From Amycolatopsis mongoliensis (GTDB lineage: Bacteria > Actinomycetota > Actinomycetes > Mycobacteriales > Pseudonocardiaceae): a stretch of DNA of 64,000 bases. A model generated the notes under the pieces. That model was not told where the DNA came from. It did not search any database and saw only the letters and a list, made by a program, of their open reading frames with translations. Location of the stretch: the NCBI RefSeq assembly GCF_030285665.1, contig NZ_CP127295.1:4774001-4838000 (forward strand). The letters are read 5' to 3'. A program made the translations under genes and the position numbers. The stretch's first letter is position 1, and each line of letters opens with the position of its first letter. Below, one piece after another: positions 25,148 to 34,353 of this stretch.

Positions 25148-27084
25148 CGGCTGGCCACCAGACCGAGAAGGTGGTCACCCAATCCGAGAGCCGAGCGCAG
25201 CAACGCGTCCGTGGCGTCCTCCACGGCCCGCGACACCCCGTCGGCGACGTAGAGGCTGCGGAAGTCGGGGGCGTCGGTGACCAGCGCGGCGCGGGTGGCC
25301 CGGTCAGCGGAGTCGGCGTCGTGTTCCAGCACACCGACCTGCTCGATGGCCAGCAGGAAATCCTCCAGATCTTCCGGCTGGGCCCCTTCGACCACCGCCC
25401 GGGCGAGCTCGACGGCCTTGAGGTGTTCCCGGGCCGCCCGCACCGCCACCGCCGCGACTGGTTCGAGCAGGGGCCGCACCGCACCGATCGCGTCCGGGGG
25501 CACCAGGGTCAGCTGGAACACCGCTTCCTCCAGGGCGTCGATGGCGTCGTCGGCGTCGGCGATCAGCCGGGCCACGGTCGCGCCGCCGTCGACCCGCCGG
25601 GCATCCCGGCGCTGCGCGATCACGAATTCGTCGGCCCGGTGTTCCCAGCCGGCGGCCCGGCTCGCCGCGCGCCGCAGGAAGTCGGCGCCGCCCGGCGTGC
25701 CCAGCCGCTGCAGAGCGCTGTGCAGGGCTTGCGCGCACTCGACGATCAAGCCGGCGTGCTCGGCGCTGGTGTCCAGCAGTTTCTGGTGGGACGCCTGGAC
25801 GTGCCGGCGGACCTCGACGCGCAGCTCGTCGTGGATCAGCCGCGCGGACTTGCCGGCCAGCCGGCCGAGCGCTGCGGCCCGCAGCGCGAATTTCGTGATC
25901 GCCACGGTGGCTTCCCGGCCGAGTACCTCGACCAGTGGCTCTCCGTAGCGGGCCCGGACGGTGACGGCGGCCTCGACCGCGTCGTAGATCAGCCGTTCGC
26001 CGCCCAGGGACAGCCATGCCATGTGCCCGACATTCTCCTCGGCGGCCCAGCTCAGCACGGCGATCGCGTCGTCGCGGCCCAGCAGCGGCGTCAACCGCTT
26101 GCGTGCCCGGTTCCAGTCCAGCACGAACACCAGCCGGGAGCCGACCCGCCGCAGGTACGTCGTGAGCGCGGCGGTGTCCGGCGCCACGAACCGGCCGACG
26201 GCCACATGGTGCTCGCCGAGGATTGCCCCGCCGTCGCGGCGCTGGACGTCGGACCAGTCGATGGCGTAGCCGGCCAGCATCGACTCGAAGAACCGCAGCC
26301 GTCGCGGGTGCACGTCGGTGTAGGTCAGCGTGGCCACCAGTCCCTCGACCGCCAGCAGGACCACGTGCGCGTCCGTGGTGCCGAGGTCGTTCTGGATCAC
26401 CAGCCGATCACCGGCCCGGGTCGCCGTGGTCGCCAGACCGGGGTGGTCGAACTTCAACGCCTCGGTCTCGTGGACACCGGCCATGAACGCGGCCACCAGC
26501 TCCCGGTCGCCGGCGCCGAGCTGGTAACAGGCCGCACCGTCGACCGACTCGGTGGCAAGCCGGCTCTGCAACCGGTTCAGCGCACGGTGGGCGTCCATCA
26601 CCAGCAAGTGCGGCGAGTCACCGTCCCGGCGGTCGGTGGAGGTGATGGCGTCCAGGTAGTCTCCGGCGACCACGTCGCCGGAAAGCTCGGGTGCCGCTGC
26701 CGACAGCGCGGCCAGGCGCGCCGCGTCCGGCTCGTGAACATCGGCCGCTGTCAGCGGCGCCAGCATCTCCTCGATCGCGGCGAACAGTTCCCGGTGAATC
26801 CGGGAAGCGCCAGAGATCAGATACCGGCCGTCTTCCGCTTGCCGGGCGGTGGTGGCCACCTCGTCATAGCTGGGCTCGCGCACTCCGGCGGCGAGCCGTT
26901 CCGCGCGCAGGACCGCGAACGGTTCGGCCGGGTGGTCGGCTCGGGTTCTGGCCGCCTGCAACAGGCTCAGCAGATACTTGGCCCGCTCGTTGGCCACCAG
27001 CCCGCGGTTGACCAGAAAGGGCATCAGCAGCGTCGACTCGCCGAGTTCCTCGACGATATCGGTTTTGGCCGACGGTGCGGTCAT
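25144..27084 (-). CDS. Large protein with C-terminal DUF47/PhoU-like domain
   Basis: A 646-residue cytoplasmic protein. The last 210 residues resemble DUF47/PhoU-like helical bundles that act with phosphate transport (WEHRADEFVIAQRRDARR, ADADDAIDALEEAVFQLTL, LEDFLLAIEQVGVLEHDADS). The first 430 residues include an alpha-beta region (AYQ-like LGAGDRELVAAFMAGVHETE, and TDAHVVLLAVEGLVATLTYT) that I do not recognise. ATG 27084 has GGAGG about 8 nt upstream; an earlier TTG is less likely. It is the first gene of a leftward set followed, with a 4-bp overlap, by the PPDK-like gene. Function unknown; phosphate or polyphosphate handling is inferred from domain and neighbours. Confidence 0.7.
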   Translation of the reverse strand: MTAPSAKTDIVEELGESTLLMPFLVNRGLVANERAKYLLSLLQAARTRADHPAEPFAVLRAERLAAGVREPSYDEVATTARQAEDGRYLISGASRIHRELFAAIEEMLAPLTAADVHEPDAARLAALSAAAPELSGDVVAGDYLDAITSTDRRDGDSPHLLVMDAHRALNRLQSRLATESVDGAACYQLGAGDRELVAAFMAGVHETEALKFDHPGLATTATRAGDRLVIQNDLGTTDAHVVLLAVEGLVATLTYTDVHPRRLRFFESMLAGYAIDWSDVQRRDGGAILGEHHVAVGRFVAPDTAALTTYLRRVGSRLVFVLDWNRARKRLTPLLGRDDAIAVLSWAAEENVGHMAWLSLGGERLIYDAVEAAVTVRARYGEPLVEVLGREATVAITKFALRAAALGRLAGKSARLIHDELRVEVRRHVQASHQKLLDTSAEHAGLIVECAQALHSALQRLGTPGGADFLRRAASRAAGWEHRADEFVIAQRRDARRVDGGATVARLIADADDAIDALEEAVFQLTLVPPDAIGAVRPLLEPVAAVAVRAAREHLKAVELARAVVEGAQPEDLEDFLLAIEQVGVLEHDADSADRATRAALVTDAPDFRSLYVADGVSRAVEDATDALLRSALGLGDHLLGLVASR

Positions 27085-27353
27085 CGTCGGGACCTCCAAG
27101 CCTCAGCGCCGTGACCGATCAGCAGGGTGGCCGCGTGGGCCGCTATTTCCCGTTCCCCGCGGCTCCAGGGTTGTCACTTGCAGGTACGCCGGGTCAGGGT
27201 CGTTGGGCCCGGGTCAACGGGCCGTCCGTCGCTACGTGCCGGCATGTGCCGCAGCCGGCTGCGATGTCACCGATCCGCCGGAAGGACCATCGTCAGCTGT
27301 TGCAGGCCTTCCGACCGCAGACGTCCGAGGCCACCGCTCGTAGCGTCGCAGAC

Positions 27354-28871
27354 ATGCGGGAAGAGGAACTGAAATTCTCGGTGAACGCCGAGTTCGTCCT
27401 GCCGGCATTGGCTACGCTCGCGCCCCAGGGCGGTGCGGTTGTCCGGGCGGGCACCCGCCGGTTGTCGGCGACCTACTACGACTCCGCCGATCTGCGGCTG
27501 GCCCGTTCCGGCGTGACGCTGCGCCACCGCACCGGCGAGGACGGCCCTCCCTGGCATCTGAAGCTGCCGACCGGGACCGCGAACGTACGCGAGGAGCTGA
27601 CCGCGGCGGGGCCGGCGGGCGAGCCCCCGCCGGAACTGACCCGGCTGGTCACCGGGTGGCTGCGCACCGCAGCGTTGGTTCCGGTGGTGTCCCTGGACAC
27701 GCTCCGCGACACGTGGGAGATCCGCGGCCGGACCGGCGAGACGCTGGTCGAGCTGGTCGACGACACCGTCACAGTCCGCGACGGCCGCGAGACCGTCGAC
27801 CGGTTCCGCGAGCTGGAGGTCGAACGCAAGGCCCGCGGTGACGTCGCCGCGGCGGCCATGCGGCGGGCCGCGAGGTTGCTCACCGACGCCGGGGCGCGGG
27901 GTGGCGAGTTCGTGCCCAAGGCGATCCGGGCGCTCGGCCCGAAGGCGCTGGAGCCGTCCGACATCACCCCGCCTGGCACCCTCGGGCACCGGCCGACCGG
28001 GGGCGAGGTCGTCACGCGTGCCCTCCGCCGGACCGTGGTGCGCATGATCGACTACGACGTGCGGGTACGGCGCCTCGAACCCGATGCCGTACACCAGATG
28101 CGGGTGTGCTGCCGCCGGCTGCGCAGCGACCTGCGGGTCTTCGCGCCCCTGGTCGACCCTGCATTCGCCGCCCCGGTCATCGAGCACGTCCGCTGGCTGG
28201 GCGGCGTGCTCGGCGAACCCCGGGATGCCGAGGTCCTGCACGCCCGGCTGCACCGCACCGCGAACGCCGACCCCCTGGCACCACTGGACGAGCGGGCCAT
28301 CACCGTCCTGGACACCGACTTGACCGATCGGGAGCGCTGCGCACTGCACGCGCTGGCCGAGTCGATGAACACCCGCCGTTACGCCGAGATCCTCGACGCC
28401 CTCGTCGAGGCCGCCCGGTATCCCCGGCTCACCGCGCAGGCGCGGCGTCCCGCCACCCACACCCTGCCACGCCGGGTCGCCAAAGCCTGGCACCACCTTG
28501 AAACCGCCGCGCAGCTGAAACCCCTCGACTCCGACGAATCCTGGCACGCCGCCCGCATTCAAGCGAAACGCGCCCGCTACGCAGCCGAAGCCGTCGCCCC
28601 GGCCATCGGCCGGGAGGCCTCCCGACTGGCACACGCCGTCGCCGGAGTCCAGGACGTCCTCGGCGACCACCACGACGCCGTCATCGCCGCCCAGCAGTGG
28701 GCCGAACTCGCCGAACGGCACCCGGAAGACCCGGCGGTGACACTCACCTGCGGCCGGCTCATCGAACGTGAACGCGCCGCCGCCCGCGCCGACCGAGCCC
28801 AATTCGACCACGTCTGGGCCCGGGCAACCCGTTCCGGGTTCACTCACTGGCTTCGAAGCCAACGATCGTAG
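27354..28871 (+). CDS. CYTH-CHAD domain protein
   Basis: A 505-residue protein. Residues 1-200 form a CYTH triphosphate-tunnel domain: EEELKF supplies the ExExK-type motif, then TYYDSADLRLARSGVTLRHR, KLPTG and ELEVERK. Residues about 220-500 form a CHAD domain with paired conserved His/Arg helices (AVHQMRVCCRRLRSDLRVF, ESWHAARIQAKRARYAAEAV, VLGDHHDAVIAA). CHAD domains bind inorganic polyphosphate and CYTH enzymes cleave or use triphosphates. ATG 27354 begins the CYTH motif directly; a ribosome site is not obvious. It is divergent from the DUF47-like gene with 269 bp between them, room for two promoters. Confidence 0.88.
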   Translation: MREEELKFSVNAEFVLPALATLAPQGGAVVRAGTRRLSATYYDSADLRLARSGVTLRHRTGEDGPPWHLKLPTGTANVREELTAAGPAGEPPPELTRLVTGWLRTAALVPVVSLDTLRDTWEIRGRTGETLVELVDDTVTVRDGRETVDRFRELEVERKARGDVAAAAMRRAARLLTDAGARGGEFVPKAIRALGPKALEPSDITPPGTLGHRPTGGEVVTRALRRTVVRMIDYDVRVRRLEPDAVHQMRVCCRRLRSDLRVFAPLVDPAFAAPVIEHVRWLGGVLGEPRDAEVLHARLHRTANADPLAPLDERAITVLDTDLTDRERCALHALAESMNTRRYAEILDALVEAARYPRLTAQARRPATHTLPRRVAKAWHHLETAAQLKPLDSDESWHAARIQAKRARYAAEAVAPAIGREASRLAHAVAGVQDVLGDHHDAVIAAQQWAELAERHPEDPAVTLTCGRLIERERAAARADRAQFDHVWARATRSGFTHWLRSQRS

Positions 28872-29079
28872 CCACAGAAGTGAACTGCCTCAGAGCTGGA
28901 CGAGCCCATGCGCTGGCGGTGACCCGCAATCCGCGCCGGAGCGGTGACATACCGGCCCGCACGGCCTGACTACCCGATGGAGCCGGATCCAGGTGTGATC
29001 GACTTCGTCACAGACCGTGACTCCTGGAGAGGTGAACGTGCTGGTTGTTCCGGCGACGAAGGCGATGCGGCGCTGAGCG

Positions 29080-29457
29080 GTGCAGCTTGACGACACCGAC
29101 GCGGTTTTCACCTGTGCGCCGTCCGTCGAGGACCACACGGCGGCCCGCGTGTTGCCGCGGGTCTGGCCTGGGCGCGGTCTCGGGCTGCCGAAGCAGGACA
29201 TACCCGGCTTCGTCGCCGCGCTGGGCGAGGTGATGAAGACCCGCCGCTATTGGCAGGAACGCCAGGCCAAAGGAACCCGGGCCGATCCCGACGACGGGTT
29301 CGGGTACGTGAGCGGTCCCTGCTCCCGCTGGGAGAACACGGCCGGCTACCGGCCGGTCTACAGTTTCAGCGCTCCGTTGCCGGATGTGCGGGGGCTGCGG
29401 ATCCGGTTCAGCGCCTATCTGCGCAATCGCGACGAATCCCAGGCCTCGCTGCACTGA
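29080..29457 (+). CDS. Hypothetical protein, 125 aa
   Basis: Not recognised. The frame has strongly GC-rich third positions and encodes a soluble protein with the stretches PGFVAALGEVMKTRRYWQER and GPCSRWENTAGYRPVYSFS. The start is uncertain: GTG 29080 opens the frame but lacks a ribosome site, and the gene may be truncated at its 5' end. Between the CYTH-CHAD gene and this one there are about 200 bp without a clear feature. Confidence 0.45.
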   Translation: MQLDDTDAVFTCAPSVEDHTAARVLPRVWPGRGLGLPKQDIPGFVAALGEVMKTRRYWQERQAKGTRADPDDGFGYVSGPCSRWENTAGYRPVYSFSAPLPDVRGLRIRFSAYLRNRDESQASLH

Positions 29458-29655
29458 CGGCGATGGGTCGCCCGTTGTCAGGCCGGGCTGACGTCGGCGC
29501 AGCGGCGGCGGTGCTGCTGCAGGAACAGCTTTCGCCTCTCGTGACGGGGGACGAAGTGCCTACAGCGCGGGTGCATAGGCCCCTGGGCGCGGCGGTAGAC
29601 GGTGTCTACCTTTGGGGGTGAGACCGAGAGGACTTTCGCCGAAGGAGACGGAAGC

Positions 29656-29868
29656 ATGTCCACTCACCCCTCGCCCCGCGAACGCCTCGAAATCCGGTCG
29701 GTCATCCAGCGGCTGACCGTGAAGTTCGCCACCGCCCACAGCGCCGGCCACATCCAGGACGTGGTGGACGAGAGCTACCGCACCTTCGACGACGCCCGGA
29801 TCCGCGATTTCGTCCCGCTGCTCACGGAGCGGCGAGCCCGTCGCGAACTGGCGAAAGCGAACTCGTGA
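29656..29868 (+). CDS. Small three-helix-bundle domain protein
   Basis: A 70-residue protein that resembles the small actinobacterial 'three-helix bundle dimerization' domain family: RERLEIRSVIQRLTVKFA, IQDVVDESYRTFDDA and IRDFVPLLTERRARREL would be the three helices. The family has no known catalytic role. ATG 29656 is preceded by AAGGAGA about 8 nt upstream, so I reject a longer start at 29602. It stands alone. Confidence 0.7.
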   Translation: MSTHPSPRERLEIRSVIQRLTVKFATAHSAGHIQDVVDESYRTFDDARIRDFVPLLTERRARRELAKANS

Positions 29869-30378
29869 TGACCCTGGGATCCGGTCAGGAGTGGCGGAAG
29901 GATGATCATGGTCGCGATTTCCCGGCCGTACAGGCAGACGGCTCACTGAACCGAGCACAGGGGCTTTCAAGAACGCAGGCCGTCTTCGGGCGCGGCCGTG
30001 TCCCGGCAGTCGGCCGTGGGCGGGGTCTTTGGTCCCTCGCGCCAAGGCGATGTGCCCCTCGTCGCGGGCGGGCCGGCGAGCGCAGGGTGGAGTGGTGCGC
30101 GTCAAGTGTCCGCCAGGGCGTCCGGCCGGAATCGGTACCGGCGCGCCGGTCCGTGCTCCTGATCATGGGGTTCCTGGTCGCCCGTCGGCCGAGTCCGCTC
30201 CGCTCGCCGCCCGTGTCCAGGCACTCGGCGCAGTGGTGTTCCCGGGTTCCTTGCTTGCGCACGAGCCGAGTCACGCTCCCACCCGCCGCCAAGGCTTCAC
30301 CGTCGGCCGAATCACGGCGTGGCTGCCTGGCGGCAGCACCCCCGGCCGCTCATTCCGTTCCACAACCTCGGAGGACCC
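29869..30378. other. About 510 bp without a clear gene
   Basis: Several overlapping open frames exist on both strands, all Arg/Pro/Gly-rich and without motifs, ribosome sites or family likeness. The last part must hold the phoU-like promoter. I see no hairpin or repeat of note. Confidence 0.5.
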
Positions 30379-31032
30379 ATGCGTACCGCCTACCATGCCG
30401 AACTCGACAGCTACACCAGCGGGCTCGCCGAGCTCCTCGACCTCGCCCGGTCCGCGATCACCCGGGCGACCACCGCGCTGATGGAGACCGACGACTCCGT
30501 GGCCGCCGAAGTCATCGCCGGCGAGGAGGCGATCCACCGACGCCACCACCGGCTCGACGACGAAGCACTCACGTTGCTCGCCCGCCAGCAGCCGGTGGCC
30601 ACGGATCTGCGGCTCCTTGTGGCCGGTCTGCGGGTGAGCAGCGATCTCGAGCGGATGGGCATCCTCGCGCGGCACATCGCGGAGCTCGTGCGCGAGCGGT
30701 ACCCGCGGCCCGTCTTGCCCGATTCGATGAACGGCATTGTCTCGGCGATGGGCGATATCGCGCAACGGCTCGCCAGGGAAGCCCGCAGCGCCCTCGAATC
30801 CCTCGATGCCACAACGGCCACCGCGCTGGCCACCGAGGACGACGAAATGGATCGGTTGCAGCAGGCCCTGTACCGCCAGGTCCTCGAATCCGGCGAGGGC
30901 ACCGATCTCCGGACCGGAATGGACGTCGTCCAGCTCGGACGGTACTACGAGCGATTCGCCGACCACGCGGTCTCGGTCGGCAAACGGGTGGCCTTCATCG
31001 TCGGCGGGCACGCGACGAAATCGCCCGCATGA
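30379..31032 (+). CDS. phoU: Phosphate signalling protein PhoU
   Basis: A 217-residue protein made of two PhoU three-helix repeats. Typical segments are IHRRHHRLDDEALTLLARQQ, PVATDLRLLVAGLRVSSDLE with RMGILARHIAELV in the first repeat, and DEMDRLQQALYRQVL with QLGRYYERFADHAVSVGKRV in the second. PhoU damps phosphate-regulon signalling and phosphate uptake. No pst genes are adjacent, so this may be an extra copy. ATG 30379 has GGAGG about 5 nt upstream. Confidence 0.9.
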   Translation: MRTAYHAELDSYTSGLAELLDLARSAITRATTALMETDDSVAAEVIAGEEAIHRRHHRLDDEALTLLARQQPVATDLRLLVAGLRVSSDLERMGILARHIAELVRERYPRPVLPDSMNGIVSAMGDIAQRLAREARSALESLDATTATALATEDDEMDRLQQALYRQVLESGEGTDLRTGMDVVQLGRYYERFADHAVSVGKRVAFIVGGHATKSPA

Positions 31033-31476
31033 CCGAAGGACCATTGGCGACACTCGGCCCTTGATCGCCCTGTCGCTGACGAGCCTGCCAGCCACGAGGA
31101 GGTCACGCCCGGAGGGTGGTGTGAGGCTGGACTGGTCCGCTCCTGTGGCCTGACCTGTCCCATTTCGTCGCGCACGATCTGATAGCCGCCTTGCGTTCGT
31201 GCAAGACACCTCACCGGCCGGCTTTCGACGGGAGTTTGTCGGGGTCTCGCGATGCCAGCCGGGCTGGTAGTCCTTGAACGGAGCGGACTACGGTCGCCGG
31301 CGGCAACGGCCGACGGGCCGGTCAGCGTCCAAATGCGACGTTCGTCATCGACCTGATCCACTCGCGAGACGTGCGAATTAGGGGCATCGCTTAGTGGTGG
31401 CTCGTGGTCGCGGATGAGCGCCAGCTGAGTCGGCGGATGCGACTCGAGCTCAGCTATGCGGTGGGGTTGACCCGTT
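31033..31476. other. About 440 bp without a clear gene
   Basis: Sits between phoU and the integrase remnant. Reading frames are broken and show no motif on either strand. The missing N-terminal part of the integrase cannot be recognised here, which suggests a deletion rather than simple point decay. Confidence 0.45.
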
Positions 31477-32542
31477 TTGACGGACAGGGTCGTTGAGGCC
31501 CTCAGGCTACCCGGTGGCTGGCTTCGGCCGGTCGGGCCGACGTCGCTGCACCGGATCAAGGAGACGCTGCGCGCGGTCCTCCGGCCTGCCATGGACCAGG
31601 GCTTGCTGACGTACAACGTCGCGAAGCTGGTCGAGCTGCCGCCGGCGGTGCGGCCGAAGCCGAAGCTGTGGACCCCCGGAACGGATCGCGAAGTGGCGCC
31701 GGACCGGCGAGGTGCCCTACTCGGTGATGGTGTGGACCGGCGACCTCACCGGGCAGTTCCTCGACTTTGTCGTGAACCACCCGCTGTATGCGCTGTTCCA
31801 CCTGATCGCTCACACCGGCCTTCGTCGGGGTGAGGGGTGTGGCCAGCGCCGCTCGGACACCTACCCGGATGCGGCGTCGCTGGAGGTGGCGAACCAGATC
31901 GTGCAGTACGGCTGGGAGACCGGGCAGAGCAAGCCCAAGACACCCTCTTCGGAGGGCATCGTGGCCCTCGATCCGAACACCGTGCTGGTCTTGCGGGCGC
32001 ACTTGGCCCGTCAGGACGAGGCCAAGGCGCGGCTCGGCAACGACTGGGAGGAGCACGACTTGCTCTTCACCGAGCCCGACGGCAGTCCGCTGCACCCGGC
32101 CGACGTGGCCGACGAGTTCGCGCGGCTGATCAAGCTGGCCGACCTGCCCCCGATCACGCTGCATGGCCTCCGGCACGGTGCGGCCACTCTGGCCTTGGGC
32201 GCCGGGGTGGATATGAAGGTGATCCAGCACATGCTCAGGCACTCGTCGATCAAGGTGACGATGGACCTGTACACGAACGTCGCCGAAGAGGTCGCCGCGG
32301 ATGCGGCGCGGAAGCTGGCTGGGGCGATCCCGCGGAGGGTGTTGCACCCGGCTTGCGCTCTCGGGCTCCCCTCGGGCTCGCAGGAGACCACAATGGACAG
32401 AGAGGAAGCGGAAGCAATGATTCCGGATACCACAAAACCCCAGGTTGAAGAGATCTTCAACCTGGGGAGTGGGGGTGCGCCATCAGGGACTCGAACCCCG
32501 AACCCGCTGGTTAAGAGCCAGCTGCTCTGCCAATTGAGCTAA
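31477..32542 (+). pseudogene. Frameshifted tyrosine integrase next to tRNA-Lys
   Basis: A phage/ICE-type tyrosine recombinase broken into two frames. The first (31477 to about 31675) covers SLHRIKETLRAVLRPAMDQG to KPKLWTP; the second resumes ERIAKWRRTGEVPYSVMV. One extra C in the run at 31673-31677 explains the shift. The catalytic set is present: Arg in HTGLRRGE, HGLRHG, the HSS box and Tyr in TMDLYTNV. The N-terminal arm- and core-binding part is missing. The frame ends at 32542, inside the antisense of the tRNA gene, as in elements that carry the tRNA 3' end in their attachment site. Probably inactive unless the C-run is a sequencing error. Confidence 0.8.
32434..32467 (-). terminator. Intrinsic terminator of tRNA-Lys
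   Basis: Perfect 13-bp stem (32438-32450 with 32455-32467, CCCCAGGTTGAAG and complement) with a 4-nt loop, followed on the minus strand by a short T-run (32437-32434). It is 8 bp downstream of the tRNA and lies inside the 3' end of the integrase frame. Confidence 0.8.
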
Positions 32543-32548
32543 TGGCGC
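32476..32548 (-). tRNA. tRNA-Lys(CTT)
   Basis: Seventy-three nucleotides folding as a tRNA: acceptor GCGCCAT pairing with ATGGCGC, T8-A9, D-arm GCTCAATTGGCAGAGC, anticodon arm GCTGG-CTCTTAA-CCAGC with anticodon CTT, and T-arm with GGTTCGAGTCC. CCA is not encoded. The 3' end abuts the integrase remnant, so it likely served as an integration site. Confidence 0.93.
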
Positions 32549-32714
32549 CGGTGTCTGCCGGAGGTTTCCCTCGGCGACGTGGAAAACATTAGCACCCGGT
32601 TCAGAGGCCTGTTTCAGGGGGGTCCCGTTAGCGAGTTCCGGCGTTGCCGCCCCGGTGTCGCGGCTGGTCGGGCACACTGGGGTCGGACATCGACGGCGAA
32701 ACAGGCGGGTGGGC

Positions 32715-33899
32715 ATGACGAGTGCGGGGGTGCGGCTGCTGGTGGCCGCGGTCGTGATCGGCCTCACGGTGGCCGGCTGCAGCGGTAGCCCTTCGAGTGA
32801 ACCTCCGAAGGAGACGGCGTCCTCGAGTGCGGCGAAACCCGCGCCGAAACCCGCCGTGGTCACGCTCAGTCCTGCGAAGGACGCCAAGGACGTCGCGCCC
32901 GGTGAGCCCGTCAGCGTCAGCGTTGCCGACGGGAAGGTCGGCGAGGTGAAGCTGACCGGGGCCGACGGCAAGGTCGTCGCCGGGAAGCCGCGTGCCGACG
33001 GTTCGGGGTGGGACTCCGCCGAGCCGCTCGGCTACAACAAGGCCTACAAGCTGACCGCGACCGCGACCGGCTCCGACGGCAAGCCGGTGACGCAGGAGTC
33101 GTCGTTCACCACCGTCAAGCCGACGCGGCAGCTCGGCGTCTCGGTGAACCTCGAAGAGGGTGAGACCGTCGGGGTCGGGATGCCGCTGATCTTCACCTTC
33201 AGCGGGAACGTCGCCGACAAGGCCGCCGCCGAGAAGGCGCTCAAGGTCACCGCCGAGCCGGCCACCGAGGGGGCCTTCCGCTGGTCCGGCGACAAGCAGG
33301 TGACCTGGCGGCCGAAGGACTACTGGAAGAGCGGCACCAAGATCAAGGTCGACGCCGCCGTCTACGGCAAGGCGCTCGGCAACGGCAGCTACGGCCGCGA
33401 GGACAAGGCGATCACCGGCGCGATCGGCGACAAGCTCGTCGCGGTCGCCGACGGCCAGACCCACCAGATGACGGTCACGATCAACGACAAGGAGGTCAAG
33501 ACCATGCCGACCTCCATGGGCAAGCCCGGCCACAACACCCCGGCTGGGAACTACACCGTCATGAGCGAGCACAACGGCTACACCATGGACTCCAGCACCT
33601 ACGGTGTCCCGGCCGACAGCCCCGGCGGGTACCGCACCTTCATCCAGTACGCGGTGCGCCTGTCCTACAGCGGCATCTTCTACCACTCCGCGCCGTGGTC
33701 GGTGCGGCAGCAGGGGCACAGCAACGTCAGCCACGGCTGCCTCAACCTGTCCACCGCGAACGCGAAGTGGCTGATGGACACGTCCAAGAAGGGTGACATC
33801 GTCACCGTCCAGAACAGCGGCGGCCCGAAGCTCGAGGCCACCGACGGCTGGAGCGTCTGGCAGATGTCCTGGGACGAGTGGCGGACCGCCGCGAACTAG
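32715..33899 (+). CDS. L,D-transpeptidase lipoprotein
   Basis: A 394-residue cell-wall enzyme forming 3-3 peptidoglycan crosslinks. A signal peptide ends in the lipobox TVAGC, giving a lipidated Cys. About 40 residues of low-complexity linker follow, then two Ig-like domains (one with GVGMPLIFTFSGNVADKAAA), then the YkuD catalytic domain ending HSNVSHGCLNLS with the nucleophile Cys. The C-terminal extension (WSVWQMSWDEW) is typical of mycobacterial LdtMt2-like proteins. ATG 32715 is chosen because the signal peptide starts there. Its TAG overlaps the stop of the converging HxlR gene. Confidence 0.92.
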   Translation: MTSAGVRLLVAAVVIGLTVAGCSGSPSSEPPKETASSSAAKPAPKPAVVTLSPAKDAKDVAPGEPVSVSVADGKVGEVKLTGADGKVVAGKPRADGSGWDSAEPLGYNKAYKLTATATGSDGKPVTQESSFTTVKPTRQLGVSVNLEEGETVGVGMPLIFTFSGNVADKAAAEKALKVTAEPATEGAFRWSGDKQVTWRPKDYWKSGTKIKVDAAVYGKALGNGSYGREDKAITGAIGDKLVAVADGQTHQMTVTINDKEVKTMPTSMGKPGHNTPAGNYTVMSEHNGYTMDSSTYGVPADSPGGYRTFIQYAVRLSYSGIFYHSAPWSVRQQGHSNVSHGCLNLSTANAKWLMDTSKKGDIVTVQNSGGPKLEATDGWSVWQMSWDEWRTAAN

Positions 33900-34234
33900 C
33901 GGCCGTCGTACTCCGCGCGGGCGGCCGCGATGAGCGGCAGGTGCGTGATGCTCCACTCGAGCAGCGGCGCGGTGGCTTCGCGCAGGGTCCGGCCCATCGG
34001 GGTCAGTTCGTAGCTGACGTGCGGCGGCATGACGGCGAAGACCGTGCGCGTCAGGATCCCGTCGCGCTCCAGGTCACGCAGGGTCACGGTGAGCATCCGC
34101 TGGCTGATACCGTCGATGGACCGCTTGAGCTCGGTGAAGCGCCGCGGGCCGTCCTTGAGCATCCGCACGACCAGCAGCGCCCACTTGTCCCCGACGATCC
34201 CGAGGACTTCCCGGGCCTGGCACGGGTCCTCCAT
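33896..34234 (-). CDS. HxlR-family transcriptional regulator
   Basis: A 112-residue winged-helix regulator. MEDPCQAREVLGIVGDKWAL is the standard HxlR opening with the Cys that often senses reactive aldehydes or oxidants, followed by GPRRFTELKRSIDGISQRML and LERDGILTRT. ATG 34234 has AGGAGGT about 6 nt upstream. It is divergent from an alpha/beta hydrolase gene, its probable target, with a palindromic repeat between them. Confidence 0.88.
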   Translation of the reverse strand: MEDPCQAREVLGIVGDKWALLVVRMLKDGPRRFTELKRSIDGISQRMLTVTLRDLERDGILTRTVFAVMPPHVSYELTPMGRTLREATAPLLEWSITHLPLIAAARAEYDGR

Positions 34235-34302
34235 GGTTACCTCCTGAGAACCGGGGCACCAATTAGTGCCGTATTGCCCGGTGCGCGCCGAGTGGATCAC
34301 GA

Positions 34303-34333
34303 TGGTTCCGGTTACCGAATGGTACCGAGGAAC
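34303..34333. promoter_or_regulatory. Candidate HxlR operator
   Basis: Imperfect inverted repeat: GGTTCC and GTTACC at 34304-34316, then GGTACC and GGAACC at 34321-34333, around a GAAT centre. It lies between the divergent regulator and hydrolase genes, about 20 bp before the hydrolase start. Two further AACCGA copies follow. The assignment to HxlR rests on position only. Confidence 0.4.
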
Positions 34334-34353
34334 CGAAGAGAACCGAGGCGTAC

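Noticed and set aside
24862..27114. 750-codon plus-strand frame
   Set aside because: Antisense to the DUF47-like and PPDK-like genes, Gln/Arg/Val-rich, no recognisable domain.
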